A stretch of 64,000 bases of DNA from Pachyseris speciosa (taxonomy: Eukaryota > Cnidaria > Anthozoa > Scleractinia > Pachyseridae): positions 77,001 through 141,000 of the forward strand of contig JAEMWC010000754.1 in the NCBI GenBank assembly GCA_016490735.1, read 5' to 3'. The notes below the pieces were generated by a model. It saw nothing but the letters and a program-made list of their open reading frames with translations. It was not told the DNA's origin and did no database searches. The position numbers and the translations under genes were made by a program. The first letter of the stretch is position 1, and every line of letters begins with the position of its first letter. This document shows, piece by piece, positions 53,044 through 63,867 of this stretch.

Positions 53044-54835
53044 CGTCTCAGTTTTGTTAGTCGTTAGCTTTTCGTTTAAACTTCTTGCGCGATGGAACGC
53101 GAAAACTCGTTGCAACATAGAATCGGATAGCAACTTTCATGTACAAAAAAAGAAAAAAAGGAAAAAGGATATGACATCGATCGTAGAAGGATGTGGAAGT
53201 GAATGCTGGTTATTCTTGGGTTGACTGATCCTTTTTATGTGGTTATATTTATGTAGTTGTTTATTTTTCTCTGCTAGCCTTTTTAGTGTTTCATGTATGT
53301 CTTAAGTAGTTAGTCACTTATAACTGTGTCCCTAATTAGCACCAATAGGCGCTAGAACGCACAGACACTTTATTAAAAGTTGTATATAAAGATTATTATT
53401 ATTATTATTAGTAGTAGTATTTTCTGGCTAAAGTGGATTGTTGCGTGCGCAAGATTGTTAGCCGCTAATGACAACACAACCAAACATGAAGCCCCTGCTA
53501 AACGCTGGATCAACATTTTCATCCAACATCGTGTTGTACGGGCATGTTTGACCGTTTAGCCACATCTGTCAGCATTGCTTTTAAATGGTTATTACCGATT
53601 GACGATTTGCTAGAGCGCTTTTCAATTGAGTGTCGTAAAACCAAAACCAGAGCAATTACTATGACCAATCACAACACTAGTAATCAGTGCATTGAACCAA
53701 TCAGAATACGAAACAATTACATGTAGCCGCCGCAAAGCGCGGGAAAATGCGCGTCTACAAGTCACGATTGGTTTTGGTTTTGCTTCTCATTGGTTGGGAA
53801 AGTGGCGCGAGTTTTCCTGGCCAATCATAGAGCGAAGCAACGCAAAACCAAATTAAACGAGTATTACTTTCGACACTCAATTGAAAACCGCTCTATGTTA
53901 AAAACGTCTTTGTCCTAGTACACCTTAATACTCACCTCCAACGTTGAGTTTATTGTTGTTTCTTCTTTTAACTGAGAATCATTGTTTACACTGGAGATTA
54001 CCGAATAAGACTCATATCAATATAACCTTGCGCGCGCTCTCGTTTTCACCTAAATACTCCAGTCCAGGCCAATTCAGTGGAACATATTCCGGTTTTCAAT
54101 ATCACCCATTTGTAGAAACAACAGTAATTGACTAAGACGTTTTTCAGTGATCTCAAGTCGGTCATCAGCATTTTCGATCTGCGTCGTATTGTCGATGACA
54201 AGGCGTTCTTAGTTAAAGAAACAAGATCTTGTATCTTAGAAAAGTTGGAGTTTTCAGCGGCAAAGCCGGCAATAGAGCGATTTTCAGTCGAGTGTCGTAA
54301 AACCAAAATCAGACCAATATAGCAGACGATAACAGCGCGATGAACCAATCAGAATACGAAGCAATTACATGTAACCGGTGCCAAGCGCGGGAAAATGCGC
54401 TCGTGCAAGACACAATTGGTCAATTTCACTTGCTTCTCATTGGTTGAGAAAGTGACGCGAGTTTTGCAAAACGAACGACTCTATCTGAGGCTTTCTAATT
54501 GCGTTTACCGAACGGTAGTTTTTATGCAACATTAGACTCGTGGTTAATAGCCAGTGGGATGTTAACAAATTGACTGCTCCGTGTGTATTTGAAACGTGGC
54601 ATAATGATGTGCTCCAGCTTCCGCATTCAAGGTCAGCAAACCTTAAGCAGGGAAGATGGCTTCGAGTGTTCGACTTTCAGTTCTGAAAATAGTTGGAATA
54701 ATTGTTGGTGCTTAAACCTAGTAGGGGACTTAATTATGTCCTATTGTTTTTGTACCGGTATTGCTTGTACAAATCCTTAAATAAATAGATAACCCGTGAA
54801 TGATGAATAAATGAACGTGGCTATATGAAAATAAA
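52736..54835. repeat. duplicated repeat unit, copy C
   Basis: Homologous to 23600-26030 plus 32254-32745 and to 19270-20640. It keeps the uninterrupted sequence at the LINE insertion site (about 54220-54250). A short (ATT)n tract is at 53395-53412. No host gene. Confidence 0.8.
53611..53895. mobile_element. CCAAT-rich MITE, complete copy
   Basis: Ends TAGAGCGCTTTTCAATTGAG and, inward from the right, TAGAGCGGTTTTCAATTGAG. The 285-bp body holds five CCAAT boxes: ACCAATCACA, ACCAATCAGA and GCCAATCATA on the plus strand, and CGATTGGTTT and TCATTGGTTG on the minus. Copies at 20005, 25535 and the start of another at about 63982 show it is repeated. Confidence 0.78.
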
Positions 54836-54837
54836 AA

Positions 54838-55106
54838 AAAAAGAAAATCTAGTTGTTGTACTTCCTTTGTAATTTATTTTATTTGTTAATGTGATTAGTT
54901 GATCGGTTAACCAAGGACTGCGTGTTGCTCCGCCCACCGCGATTAGCCTTTGCTATTTGTGGGCGGAGACGGACTGAACCTTTTGTATCTGTTTGTATCT
55001 GATTACCTATTTTTGATTGATTGATTTATTTTTGTTCTACTTTTATATTATTAGGCTCTACTTGGTAAATACGTTGAATAAATTGAAATTGAATTGAAAT
55101 TGAGAT
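54838..55106 (+). mobile_element. LINE/SINE 3' tail insertion with AATTG-type terminal repeats
   Basis: Absent from the paralogous site at about 32750. It ends AATAAATTGAAATTGAATTGAAATTG, a short tandem tail typical of some non-LTR elements. A small inverted pair GCTCCGCCCACCGCG / GTGGGCGGAG lies within. No coding sequence. Confidence 0.6.
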
Positions 55107-55545
55107 GTCAACGAGCTAATAAACTTAAATCAGAAAACATCCGAGTCACTTCTTTTGAAAACGACTCTTGTGTGATTTTCCAAACGTTATGATACAGCTT
55201 TCCACTTATTTACCTGGGTTGCATCACGCGCTTTGGTTGTGGAGTGGTCGTCTATTGGCCGAAGGGGAAATGCCATTGGCAAGGGGACACTGCTAATATT
55301 AGGATGCGTTGTTATACCATTAATCCGGAATAGGAGTGCCCCATAGGCCATTTACGCCCCCGGCTTTAGTTGCTCTCATGTATTTTCTGAATGTGTGATA
55401 CCGTAGAATTCCGAAAGTAACCGCCGGCCGCCGTTACTTTCGGATTTTGCAGGCAAAAGGGGCCGCTACTTTCGGGTAGCCGTTATTTTCGTATAGGTAA
55501 AAAACGTTTGCAACTCGAAGTGGTCTTAGACAAAGAGGACACGTA

Positions 55546-56200
55546 TTCAAGTTTCAAGTTTATTAAGAAAAATTGAGAAAATACAAAATAGGATGTACCA
55601 CTGCTCGCAGTTAGCTATAGCTATTCGAGGCGAGCAGTGGCTTGACACTAAGTAGAATAATTACAATAACAATACAATTAAAATACTGAGTAGAATTAAT
55701 TATTATCGTACAATACATTAAAATAAGCTGAATACTAGATACAAAATGAATAATTACAATACAATTACAATACTAAATAGAATTAATTATTATCGCACAA
55801 TACATTAAAATAAGCTGAATACTAAATACAAAGTGAATAATTACAATACAATTACAATACTAAGTAAAATTAATTATTATCGTACAATACATTAAGATAA
55901 GGTGAATACTGAATACTGACTAGTATTAATAACATTTGGGAAAAAACAAAGATTCTCAGGAGAAAAAAAATAGGCAGATTACATGAGAAGCTGGAAGGAT
56001 AATGTAGATAGAAAGCTAATAGAATGAACTGAGTTTAGTTTTCAAGACATATTCAAATCCAATAGATCAATATACTCATTCGCCTCCGAGAGTTTCTGAA
56101 GGAGGATATTGTGAATGTTGCGTTTAAATTTCACTTTAGGCATTTGACGAATTTCATTAGATAAGTTATTCCAGACTCTAACACCGTTTCTTGAAAAAGA
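55546..56200 (-). mobile_element. LINE 3' fragment (minus strand)
   Basis: The minus strand encodes the end of a non-LTR ORF2: SRNGVRVWNNLSNEIRQMP, KVKFKRNIHNILLQKL and NEYIDLLDLNMS with stop near 56046. Its 3' UTR contains a tandem repeat and AATAAACTTG near 55555 as polyadenylation signal. It interrupts sequence with CCGTTACTTTCGG motifs at 55395-55500 and 56520-56570 that probably belong to one older element. Confidence 0.65.
55640..55915. repeat. tandem repeat, about 98-bp unit, nearly three copies
   Basis: Unit contains GAATAATTACAATACAATTAC, ATAGAATTAATTATTATCG and ACATTAAAATAAGCTGAATAC. Located in the 3' UTR of the minus-strand LINE fragment. Confidence 0.8.
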
Positions 56201-56726
56201 AAAAGAAATTTAAAAGTCATTCCATTTATACATATTCCTACAATGTAACGTAACCAGATGAACAAACAGTAAACAAAACAGATTACCTTAATCGGTACGC
56301 AAAACATACACGATTACTAATATTAAACTGTACACGGTATATTTTGACTCTTCGCTGACAAATTTATTTCAATACAGTATTGCAGCGTTCATAAGTTTTA
56401 CTCACAGATTAAATCATGCACAAACGATTCTTTAAACGTTTTTCAGTCAAGCTGTTCCATCAACGTTCCGATTGAACGCAGACAGTTTCTCTTTGAGTGA
56501 GGTCTTTAATTTTGGTAGGTATTTTTCAAAATGCCGTTACTTTCCGGAGGACCGTTACTTCCATCTAAAAAAACCTTCATAACAATATACACAAAAGAAA
56601 TGCACGAGAGACCTACTTTGCACAAAAGAATACGTTTCCTCTACCCTTTGATTGGTCCATTTAGATATATAAAAAAGTCAAATTAGAAATATTTATTTCC
56701 GTTCTGCTGTATTTTGTCGAGCGAAA

Positions 56727-56969
56727 ATGGCCCAAATGAAGTTGATCGCTCTCACAAAGATCCTTCAGGATCACGACTGGTTCATAGATTGGTGCAAGGA
56801 ACAAAAGCTGCTCGATAGAACGTCGTCAACCTGGATGCAACAACGCATTCAGCTGGAAAAGAGCTTCATCAAAAGAAGGGTGGGTGGCGATGCTCGAAGA
56901 GTGGTTGCGATGGAATGGCATCAATGCACAACAAATCATGGTTTTATGGCAGCAAGCTTTTCCATATAG
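56727..56969 (+). pseudogene. possible N-terminus of an IS1016/ISXO2-type (Merlin-like) transposase
   Basis: Residues 1-35 (MAQMKLIALTKILQDHDWF, then DWCKEQKLLDRTSS) resemble the helical start of ISXO2-like transposases, which normally leads into a C-x2-C zinc motif; here that motif is missing. A TATATAAAAAAG box lies about 55 bp upstream. The frame runs into a repeat boundary near 56975. The similarity is short and recalled by pattern, so the call is weak. Confidence 0.28.
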
Positions 56970-57011
56970 CCCCAGGCACAGTCTAAAGAGGGAAGAGTGA
57001 CCACATGTAGT

Positions 57012-57866
57012 CCAAGCTCGCGATTTGTGTTGACCTTTGTAACATAAACAGCGGCGCGCGTCACGAACTAGTAATTTGAGCGTTGCATGACCTTTGAGTA
57101 ATGGCGAAATTATAAGGATTTGTATGGGAGAAATTGTTTCGAATTTGAAGGTAAAATTAGGAATGATTTTTCAATAAAATTTCCTCACCTTAACTCCTCT
57201 ATAGTTTCTTTTGTGTCCTCTCTAGTTTCTAGGTCGATTTGTGGCGATTTCGTGGAGTTTCTGTTCCAACGGTTTCTCTCTATATATATACATATAGAGA
57301 GAGAAACCGTTGGAACAGAAACTCCACGAAATCGCCAGAAACCATACAAATCCTTATAATTTCGCCATAACGCAAAGGTCGTGCAATGCTCAAATTACTA
57401 CACTCTTTTTTTTTTTATAAGAATATATTTTATAAGAATATCGAGGCTGAAATTTGCGAGATTTTAAGAATATTTTAAGAATAAATCTGAGGCTGAAATT
57501 GTGAAAAGAATATAATTTCGTGCGTTGAAAATCTGTAAATACCATATAATGATATGTTTTTACTTAACTGTCTACTTTAACTAGCTAGCAATAGCCAAAT
57601 GTTCAATGATGAGCGGTACATGTAATGTATTTGTGCAGTACAAAATAGCAAACACTTAACTTGTAATGGGATACGCCAATACGTCCTTAAACGGAAATGT
57701 CATGAGCCATAATTAAGAATATTAAAGAATATTTTCAGCCTAAAATCGCTAGAAAAATAGGAATATTCAGCCTGGGCCGGAAAAACAATATTCTTATGTA
57801 GTGCAGTTCGTGGCGCTCGCCGCTGTTTATGTTACAAAGGCCAACACAAATTGCGAGCTTGGACCA
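57012..57866. repeat. large palindromic element with a nested insertion
   Basis: The outer left arm (CCAAGCTCGCGATTTGTGTTG...) returns at 57800-57866 (...CAACACAAATTGCGAGCTTGG). Inner arms around 57240-57350 (GCGATTTCGTGGAGTTTCTG... and complement) are almost perfect and centre on TATATATACATATA. A separate element with ends ACACTCTTTTT...ATAAGAATA and AATATTCTTATGTAGTG lies in the right arm at about 57401-57801. Confidence 0.7.
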
Positions 57867-57879
57867 TCTGTGGAGTGAC

Positions 57880-59110
57880 TTCCCGACCAAAACGTGACAT
57901 CCGCTGAACGGGTCGAAGTGAATAGGTTTGATACGACACGTTTTACCGACAAGGAAGTAATCATGGTTCAGTTGGACTATTGATGAGTAGCCTTCCTAAG
58001 ATGAAATGCTTCAAAAAGGTGTAGAAATCTATCACAGGAAAGCTGGAGAACAACGTTGTGAAGTAGGATCTATTTGAAGGTGTTGACTTCAAACGCAACA
58101 CCTTACATTCTGTCTCATTTCGACTTCCGGTTTAGCTTAAAATTCTCAATTCATTTTTACAATTGATGCTCCCATTGGCTAGTTGGTGTTTACTTTTTTT
58201 TATTCAGGTGAATTGAGAACATTAAGAAAGCATCCGCAGATGTAGGACTTTGATAACAGTATGGTAAACCCCGATGCCGCACTCAGTCGCATGTTGTCCT
58301 TAGTAGAAGACTAGTAGAAGGGCATTACGACTAAAGGCAAACGTTAACTGGCTAAAATAACAACTACCGAGTGAAGCCCTTCTAAAGAAAGTGCTAAAAA
58401 TTGTTCCATCGAAACAATTTAGAAACCTTATCAATTGTAACAGCTAACGCTGATTCTGTGATCTCGCCAGAGGAAAGATGACTTGGGGATCTCTTCCAGT
58501 AAGAAGGAGTACAAAAATTTTTGCAGCAGTCGTTGCCTTTTTGGGTCTCGTGGCAAGTGTTGCTTTATTATCACTCTCATTTGCTTTCTTCTGTCCTAAC
58601 TGTTCCTACCAGAATTCGATCTTAATGTGGACCAGTGGAGTAGGTTCTATTTTGCTCTTCATCACTGGCGCAACTCTACTTCGGATGATAATGTTTCACA
58701 AAGAAACACAGAACATTTCGGCTGCTGAACACACGGTCATCTCCGAGATTCCCCCTGAAGACTTGGACAAATCACCAGCTCCTGTGTTGCCATATACCCA
58801 TACTCTTTATCGTCCTACATTCGTCGAGGAGTCTTCGACAGAGCTGCCAGATTATTTTTCCGCTCTACAATACAGAAATGGAGATGATGAAACTTCTTCA
58901 AGAGATCTGCCGGATTATTCATGTACTATTCCAAATGTTGATGAAGGTTATTTATGTTTGGGCGTGGGGATATCGATTGGAGATGCCTCTGGGACTCCTC
59001 CCCCGTGTTACGAACAAGCCATTGAAATGGCACCATTTGGTTAGCCACTGCGGCCATCTGATCAATAAACTAGTTTCCAATTGTGGTAGAATAAAAGAGC
59101 AGAGTCGAGG
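57880..59110. repeat. segmental duplication carrying a membrane-protein gene, copy 2
   Basis: Matches 33265-34480 through the gene and its 5' flank (for example GTGACTTCCCGACCAAAACG and GCATCCGCAG), and resumes after the LINE fragment at 60119-60220. Confidence 0.85.
58478..59044 (+). CDS. two-pass membrane protein with PPxY/LPxY motifs (family member C)
   Basis: Same length (188 residues) and plan as the copy at 33863. It starts MTWGSLPVRRS, with hydrophobic segments near residues 15-37 and 47-70 and a CPNC loop. The tail has ISEIPPEDLDKSPAPVLPY, two LPDY motifs and GTPPPCYEQAIEMAPFG. About 20 substitutions separate the two, spread through the protein but sparing these motifs, and no stop or frameshift has arisen in either. 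This suggests both are functional genes, although recent duplication alone could explain the open frames. Upstream ATGs are not conserved. Confidence 0.72.
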   Translation: MTWGSLPVRRSTKIFAAVVAFLGLVASVALLSLSFAFFCPNCSYQNSILMWTSGVGSILLFITGATLLRMIMFHKETQNISAAEHTVISEIPPEDLDKSPAPVLPYTHTLYRPTFVEESSTELPDYFSALQYRNGDDETSSRDLPDYSCTIPNVDEGYLCLGVGISIGDASGTPPPCYEQAIEMAPFG

Positions 59111-59118
59111 CTCTGACC

Positions 59119-60118
59119 TGGCTCATGTCCGCAACTGGCTTATAGAAAATAAACTTCAAATGCACCCCTCTAAGTCCAAATTGATGTTTATTGGTTCCTC
59201 ATATAATTTGAACAATAAGAATACCGAACAACCAGTTGTAGTAAATAATATACCCATAACACGAACTGATACACATAAATGCTTAGGGGTTCATATAGAT
59301 GAAAGACTTAGTTGGGATAGTCATATTGACATGATTTGTAAGAAGGCCAGTGCGGATATTGGAGCGATGAGACGGTATCAAGCCCTTTGTTCCTGTAAAT
59401 ACGCTTGAAAAGGTTTATAAGAGCCTAGTACAGCCTTATTTTGAATATTGTTCCCCTCTTTGGGACAACTACGGCAAATTTCTAAAAGATAAGTTACAAA
59501 GATTTCAATCTCGTGCTGCTAGGGTTCTCACTGGTGCCAGTTATGACATTTGTTGCGCTGAAATAATCGAGACCCTCTCTTGGGACACACTTGACGTGAG
59601 GCGGCTCCGTGCCAAATCAACATTGATGTATAAAATATTAAATGACGACACCGCGCCCGATCTCAGGAACTCTTTTGTTAGAAGGAATGTTGATCAGACT
59701 AATTACCATCTTAGAAATAGTGCTACAGATCTGACACTTCCTAAACCGAAGAGAGAGTTTCTAAAAAGAAGTTTCAAATACAGCGGCGCGATGCTTTGGA
59801 ACCAACTCCCAAATGAAGCAAAACTAGCGGAATCGATATATTCATTTAATAAATATATCAAAAGGTAATTGGATCATGTCATGCTATGTAGTCTTGTGTT
59901 AGTCATGTCCTAGCTATCCTAATACTTTTTAATATTTAGTTTATAACTGTTAGTTTTCGTTCTTAGCTGAATTTTCGCTGTTTTAGATTTATCATATTAT
60001 TAATCTCGTATTATTAGCTTTAGTTTCTTTTTTATGTCTGTATAAACACGCCCTCCATGGAAACCAGCTAAGTGTTGTTGGGGCTAGCGTGTTTCTTGAT
60101 TTAAATAAAGTATACCAA
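59119..60118 (+). mobile_element. 5'-truncated non-LTR retrotransposon, about 1 kb
   Basis: It encodes the C-terminal part of a reverse transcriptase and its tail: VRNWLIENKLQMHPSKSK, KCLGVHIDERLSWDSHI, then after a frameshift near 59395 VQPYFEYCSPLWD, AARVLTGASYD and AMLWNQLPNEAKLAES, stop at 59866. The 3' UTR ends AATAAAGTATACC and an A run. Absent from the paralogous site near 34480. Same family as 21590-22003. Confidence 0.85.
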
Positions 60119-60224
60119 AAAAAAAATTGCAAATTATTCCCCTGAACCCTCGACCTGGTTCTCTTGTTCTCCCACAATTCGAAACTAGCCTATTGTTACA
60201 TTTTATGACGCAGAGACAGACAGT

Positions 60225-60980
60225 CTTCTGATACAACAAAACGCTCTATGAGCGTTAACTCGGGATACTTTTGTGCTGCAGAAGCCGGACGCACGTTTTC
60301 TGATTCTCGAAAACTATCCGGCTAGTGGTTTGCTTTTGGGTTCACATAAGACCTTTTTGTTCACGTACGAGCAAAGCTCGTTAAACTGTTTTGAGAGTTT
60401 CCATCCATATTCGTTGTCAGCTGTCGTTCGGTTTACTTCTAAATTAAGTGGCAACATCTGAAGTCAAAACATTTTTTTCTCTCTGCTAAGCTTGAAAACA
60501 TTCGCATAGACACTTCTCTTAATATATTGGATATTCAAAACTCGAAAACACAATGCGAATCGTTTCCTTGTATGTGACATGTTTCTCAGAAGCAATCCAG
60601 ATGTCACGCATTGTAAAAAGATCTCGAAATTCAAACTGCTCTATTTTCAAAACAAAGCGTGTTACTTGGCTGAAAAAAGGCCAGCAGATATATCCTTAAA
60701 ATGTCATTTACCTGATGAAGGTAAAAAATCTAAATGTTTAATTTTAGTTTTTTTCTGACGTCACGTGAAAAGCAAAAATTCGCAAACTTGTCTCTAAATA
60801 TGGAACTGTCACAACGTTGTAATTCGAGTCGATACTCACAGCACGTGCGAGGCTTTCAACCTTGTCTTAAATTCGGCAAACCTGTTCACGCGGACAGTCT
60901 GTACTGTGTTAAAAGCTAGCTTCACAACTTTACAAGGATATGTAATTTGTTCCGGCGGTCGAAGTGGAACTCGATATAAT
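60225..60980. other. no recognised gene; shared repeat fragment at 60625-60775
   Basis: An open frame at 60273-60461 has no family I recognise. The fragment from AAATTCAAACTGCTCTATTTTC to TGACGTCACGTGAAA recurs at 36047-36205 inside the DIRS recombinase. It contains a CRE-like TGACGTCA. Confidence 0.55.
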
Positions 60981-61102
60981 GTAGGAAAATACTGCAAGGG
61001 CTGATCAAACAACGTGTAAAGGCGTAAATACGATATTTCGGCTGGCCAAAACCAGCCTTATTCAGGTTTATTGAAGGAAACGCGAGTTTACATGGTATTT
61101 AT

Positions 61103-62147
61103 GGGGGTATAGAATGGTCCTTGCAAAATGATGGGTCTCGGCAAATTTTCGGCCAGTCTCGGAATCTCGGCGTTTGAAACTAGAGTCTCGGAATCTCGGG
61201 CTCGTAGTAAAAAATAAAGAGGGTCTCGGAATCTCGTATTTTGAAATTGAATCTCGCAGTCTCGGAAGCCAAGCGAAAGGTAAGTCTGAATGAACCGCCA
61301 TAAAACAACAACAAAACAAAGAATAATTGTGATGAACGGCTTCCTGAACATCGCAATCACTACGGTGAAACATGTAGGCTTGAGATTCTGCTCGTTAATT
61401 GACATATTGTGCTTTCTGGCAGCAAAATCACGTATTATGCTTAAAACTGATTCTTTTCGGGCAATGAAACAGGACGTTATAAATCGATCAAAATCGATGA
61501 TCGGAAAGCTAGTCGATAAGGCATTATTTGTCAATCGATTAGTTTAATTTGGCGATAAAAGTCAATAATCACAAACTTTCAAGAATGGTTATCGATTTGA
61601 TATGGCAATTTTTGGATCAAGTGCCGATAAACGTATTAATGTAAAATTAACACTGAAAAAGCAGATTGTGTGTTATTCAATCCGGAATCGAATGTTTACC
61701 TCGGTGAATTACCTTCCTTGGTTCAGCCGTCGTTTGTTGACATGTGTTGAGAGTACTGCGTATTCACGTCTTCAATTCTTTACGTTTCCTGAGCCGCGTT
61801 AATCTTCAGCAACGATGAGGAGAGGCAGGGGGCAGGGGACGTGCCTGAGAAGGGATATCCGGAGAAAAGGCCACGGCATGCCTCAAAAACAAATCCAAGC
61901 AAAGTACACCTCCTGTGTTTCCTGTGAGTGGTTTACACCGGTTCCGATTTATCAAGAAATACTTTCTAGTACGTGCTGTGAAAGTCTCGCGCTTGGATTT
62001 CTAGATCACGGCGTCTCGTGCTCGAAATTTTGGAATTGCAACGTCTCGGGTTCGGATTTGAAAAAACAGTTAAGTCTCGGTCTCGGATTTTAAATGAGGG
62101 CCTCGGCGTCTTGGCGAGTCTCGGATTTTACAATTCTATACCCCTAT
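61103..62147. mobile_element. 1-kb MITE rich in GTCTCGGAATCTCGG motifs
   Basis: The duplication TATTTAT (61096-61102 and 62148-62154) flanks ends GGGGGTATAGAAT and ATTCTATACCCC. Subterminal regions carry many copies of GTCTCGG and AATCTCGG, in the same and inverse sense. No transposase; frames inside (for example 61088-61534 minus) show no family. Confidence 0.75.
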
Positions 62148-62230
62148 TTATATCTACCGGAAATGACATGAGATAGTACGTGATGTGTCAAAGCTACAGG
62201 AAAATAACAAGGAAATTAAAATGATACAAG

Positions 62231-62362
62231 ATTTTTATCCTGATACCTCTCGAACGATTGTATACCAAACGTGATTCCATTAGAAAGGCTCGTGAGGCAT
62301 TTCTTATTCAGTTAGGTAAAACATTAGAACCTGCAGGCCTTAACAAACGCGATGAAATGTAA
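62231..62362 (+). pseudogene. C-terminal end of Penelope-like GIY-YIG protein
   Basis: The 43-codon frame reads IFILIPLERLYTKRDSIRK, AREAFLIQLGKTLEPAGLN and ends KRDEM-stop. The pattern R-x-x-RE-x-F-x-I-x-x-L-x-T-L-x-P-x-GLN is the usual end of the GIY-YIG endonuclease of Penelope-like elements. The frame is closed directly upstream by a stop in the inverted arm, so this is only a tail. Confidence 0.75.
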
Positions 62363-62613
62363 TGTTAAGTTTTTCTGGCTTTATTCTACTCTTTTTCTGT
62401 ATTATTTAAATCTTATATCATTTTAGTTGCCTTGTTATTTTCCTGTAGCTCTGACACATCACGTACTATCTCATGTCATTTCTGGTCAATATAAATACCG
62501 TGTAAACTCGCGTTTTCCTTCAATAAACCTGAAGAAGACTGGTTTTGGCCAGCCGAAATATCGTATTTACGCCTTTACACGTTGTTTGACCAGCCCTTGC
62601 AGTATTTTCCTAC

Positions 62614-63059
62614 ATTTTATTATTTTGTGACTGGTCATGATCTATCTTTGATCCAACGTAGAGCAAGTTTGATCGTCCACGGTTTTTTGCAGTGGTTTTC
62701 ATAACCTTAAAAAAACTCGGTATACTTACAGTATCCCGAGTAAAAAGCGTCCTGATATACAGAAAATTGAGAAACTATACATAAATACGATGTGCTACGC
62801 TAGATACGAAAAACCACTAAAAACCACTATTGAGAAGTGGCCAAAAAAATTGTGGAAACGCATTCCTCATCTAATGCAGCAGCACAATACCCCGAGGAAA
62901 GGGCACAACTAACCAATAAGTTACAATATTGTACCAAGGTCTCTAAAGCGAAAATACAATTAAAGGTTAACAATACAAAACTGCGACAAAAGTTCAATAG
63001 AAAACTGGAATCTCAAAAAATTCACTACAGAAAAGAGGTCAAGCAAGAGACTGACTGAC
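62614..63059. other. no recognised gene
   Basis: A lysine-rich open frame at 62837-63058 (QLTNKLQYCTKVSKAKIQL) has the look of a coiled coil but no family match. It ends exactly where the duplicated segment begins, so it may be a fragment of a Penelope-type or other element. Confidence 0.45.
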
Positions 63060-63371
63060 CTGCGTCTGCGATCATATGGAAACCAGGCTTTATTTTCTCT
63101 CGTAAAAACAGCCCTTTTTGCGGATACAAATGTTTCCCTGTTTGCCCGCGCGCGCAAAATTTATTGCGGAAACAAAATTTGTCGCAACAAATGTTTCCCA
63201 GTTTGCGCAGTATGGAAACACAACATAAGTTTTGTGTTCCGCTCGTTTGCTCAACCAAGAAACATCATGAACAACAATTTGTCCGCAACAATGTGTCCTC
63301 GTTTGCCAGGGTCCTTGATGTTCCATGTATGTCTCACAGTAAGTAGTTAGTCACTGTTAACTGTGTCCCCA

Positions 63372-63553
63372 ATGGGCCCTTTGCAGGATGTCAGTCACGT
63401 GGTACAAAAACGCCATGCTGGGACGCAAACAACCCACTGGGACTAAACAGACAAAGAGCTTACATCATTTCTGTTTGTCTTGTCCCGGCGGGTCGCTTGT
63501 CCCCCAGCGTGGCATTTTTGTACCACGTGACTGACATCCTGCAAAGGGTCCAT
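63372..63553. mobile_element. palindromic MITE with GTCACGTGGTAC arms, second complete copy
   Basis: Arms AATGGGCCCTTTGCAGGATG and CATCCTGCAAAGGGTCCATT, around GAGCTTACATCATTTCTG. Nearly identical to 25047-25227. Confidence 0.85.
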
Positions 63554-63747
63554 TAGCACCAATATGTATGTATGTTTGTGTGTGTGTGCGTGCGTGCCTG
63601 CGTGCATGCATGCGTTGGCTGGTAAGCAGATTTGCCATTTTCCAACTGTTTTGAACAGCATGTGTCGTACCTTCTGACTAAAGTGGATTGTTGCGTTCGC
63701 AAGATGGTTAGCCGTTAATAACAACGCAACCAAACATAAAGGACCTG

Positions 63748-63808
63748 CACCTGTTTGTAAAGCGCATTTGATCATATACACGTGGAAAATGCGCTATATA
63801 AGTTCTAA

Positions 63809-63866
<58 letters not shown>
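63748..63866 (+). mobile_element. SINE-like insertion ending in (ATT)n
   Basis: Present here but absent from the paralogous site near 25424 (GCACCTGCTAAACGCC). It begins ACCTGTTTGTAAAGCGCATTTG, has AAAATGCGCTATATAAG and ends in about 18 ATT units. The AAGCGC/GCGCTATATAA body with an ATT tail is a familiar short retroelement 3' end in marine animals. The comparison gives clean ends. Confidence 0.7.

Positions 63867-63867
<1 letters not shown>

Larger units (their letters stand above)
60981..62613. mobile_element. Penelope-like element remnant with inverted terminal arms
   Basis: The left arm (60981-61102, continued at 62148-62230) and right arm (about 62420-62613) are inverted copies, starting GTAGGAAAATACTGCAAGGG. 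Each has the CTGAAGA...GAAATATCG core of a degenerate hammerhead (62529 on the plus strand). Between the arms lies the end of the element's GIY-YIG frame. The left arm is interrupted by a 1-kb MITE at 61103-62147. Strongly 5'-truncated. Confidence 0.8.

Noticed and set aside
58878..59408. 176-codon ORF overlapping the membrane-protein gene
   Set aside because: Its first half is an out-of-frame shadow of the membrane-protein gene and its second half is the LINE reverse-transcriptase fragment.
63443..63781. 112-codon minus-strand ORF and its copy at 25135-25452
   Set aside because: They cross a palindromic MITE and a TGTG/CGTG simple repeat; no protein family, and both strands are open.
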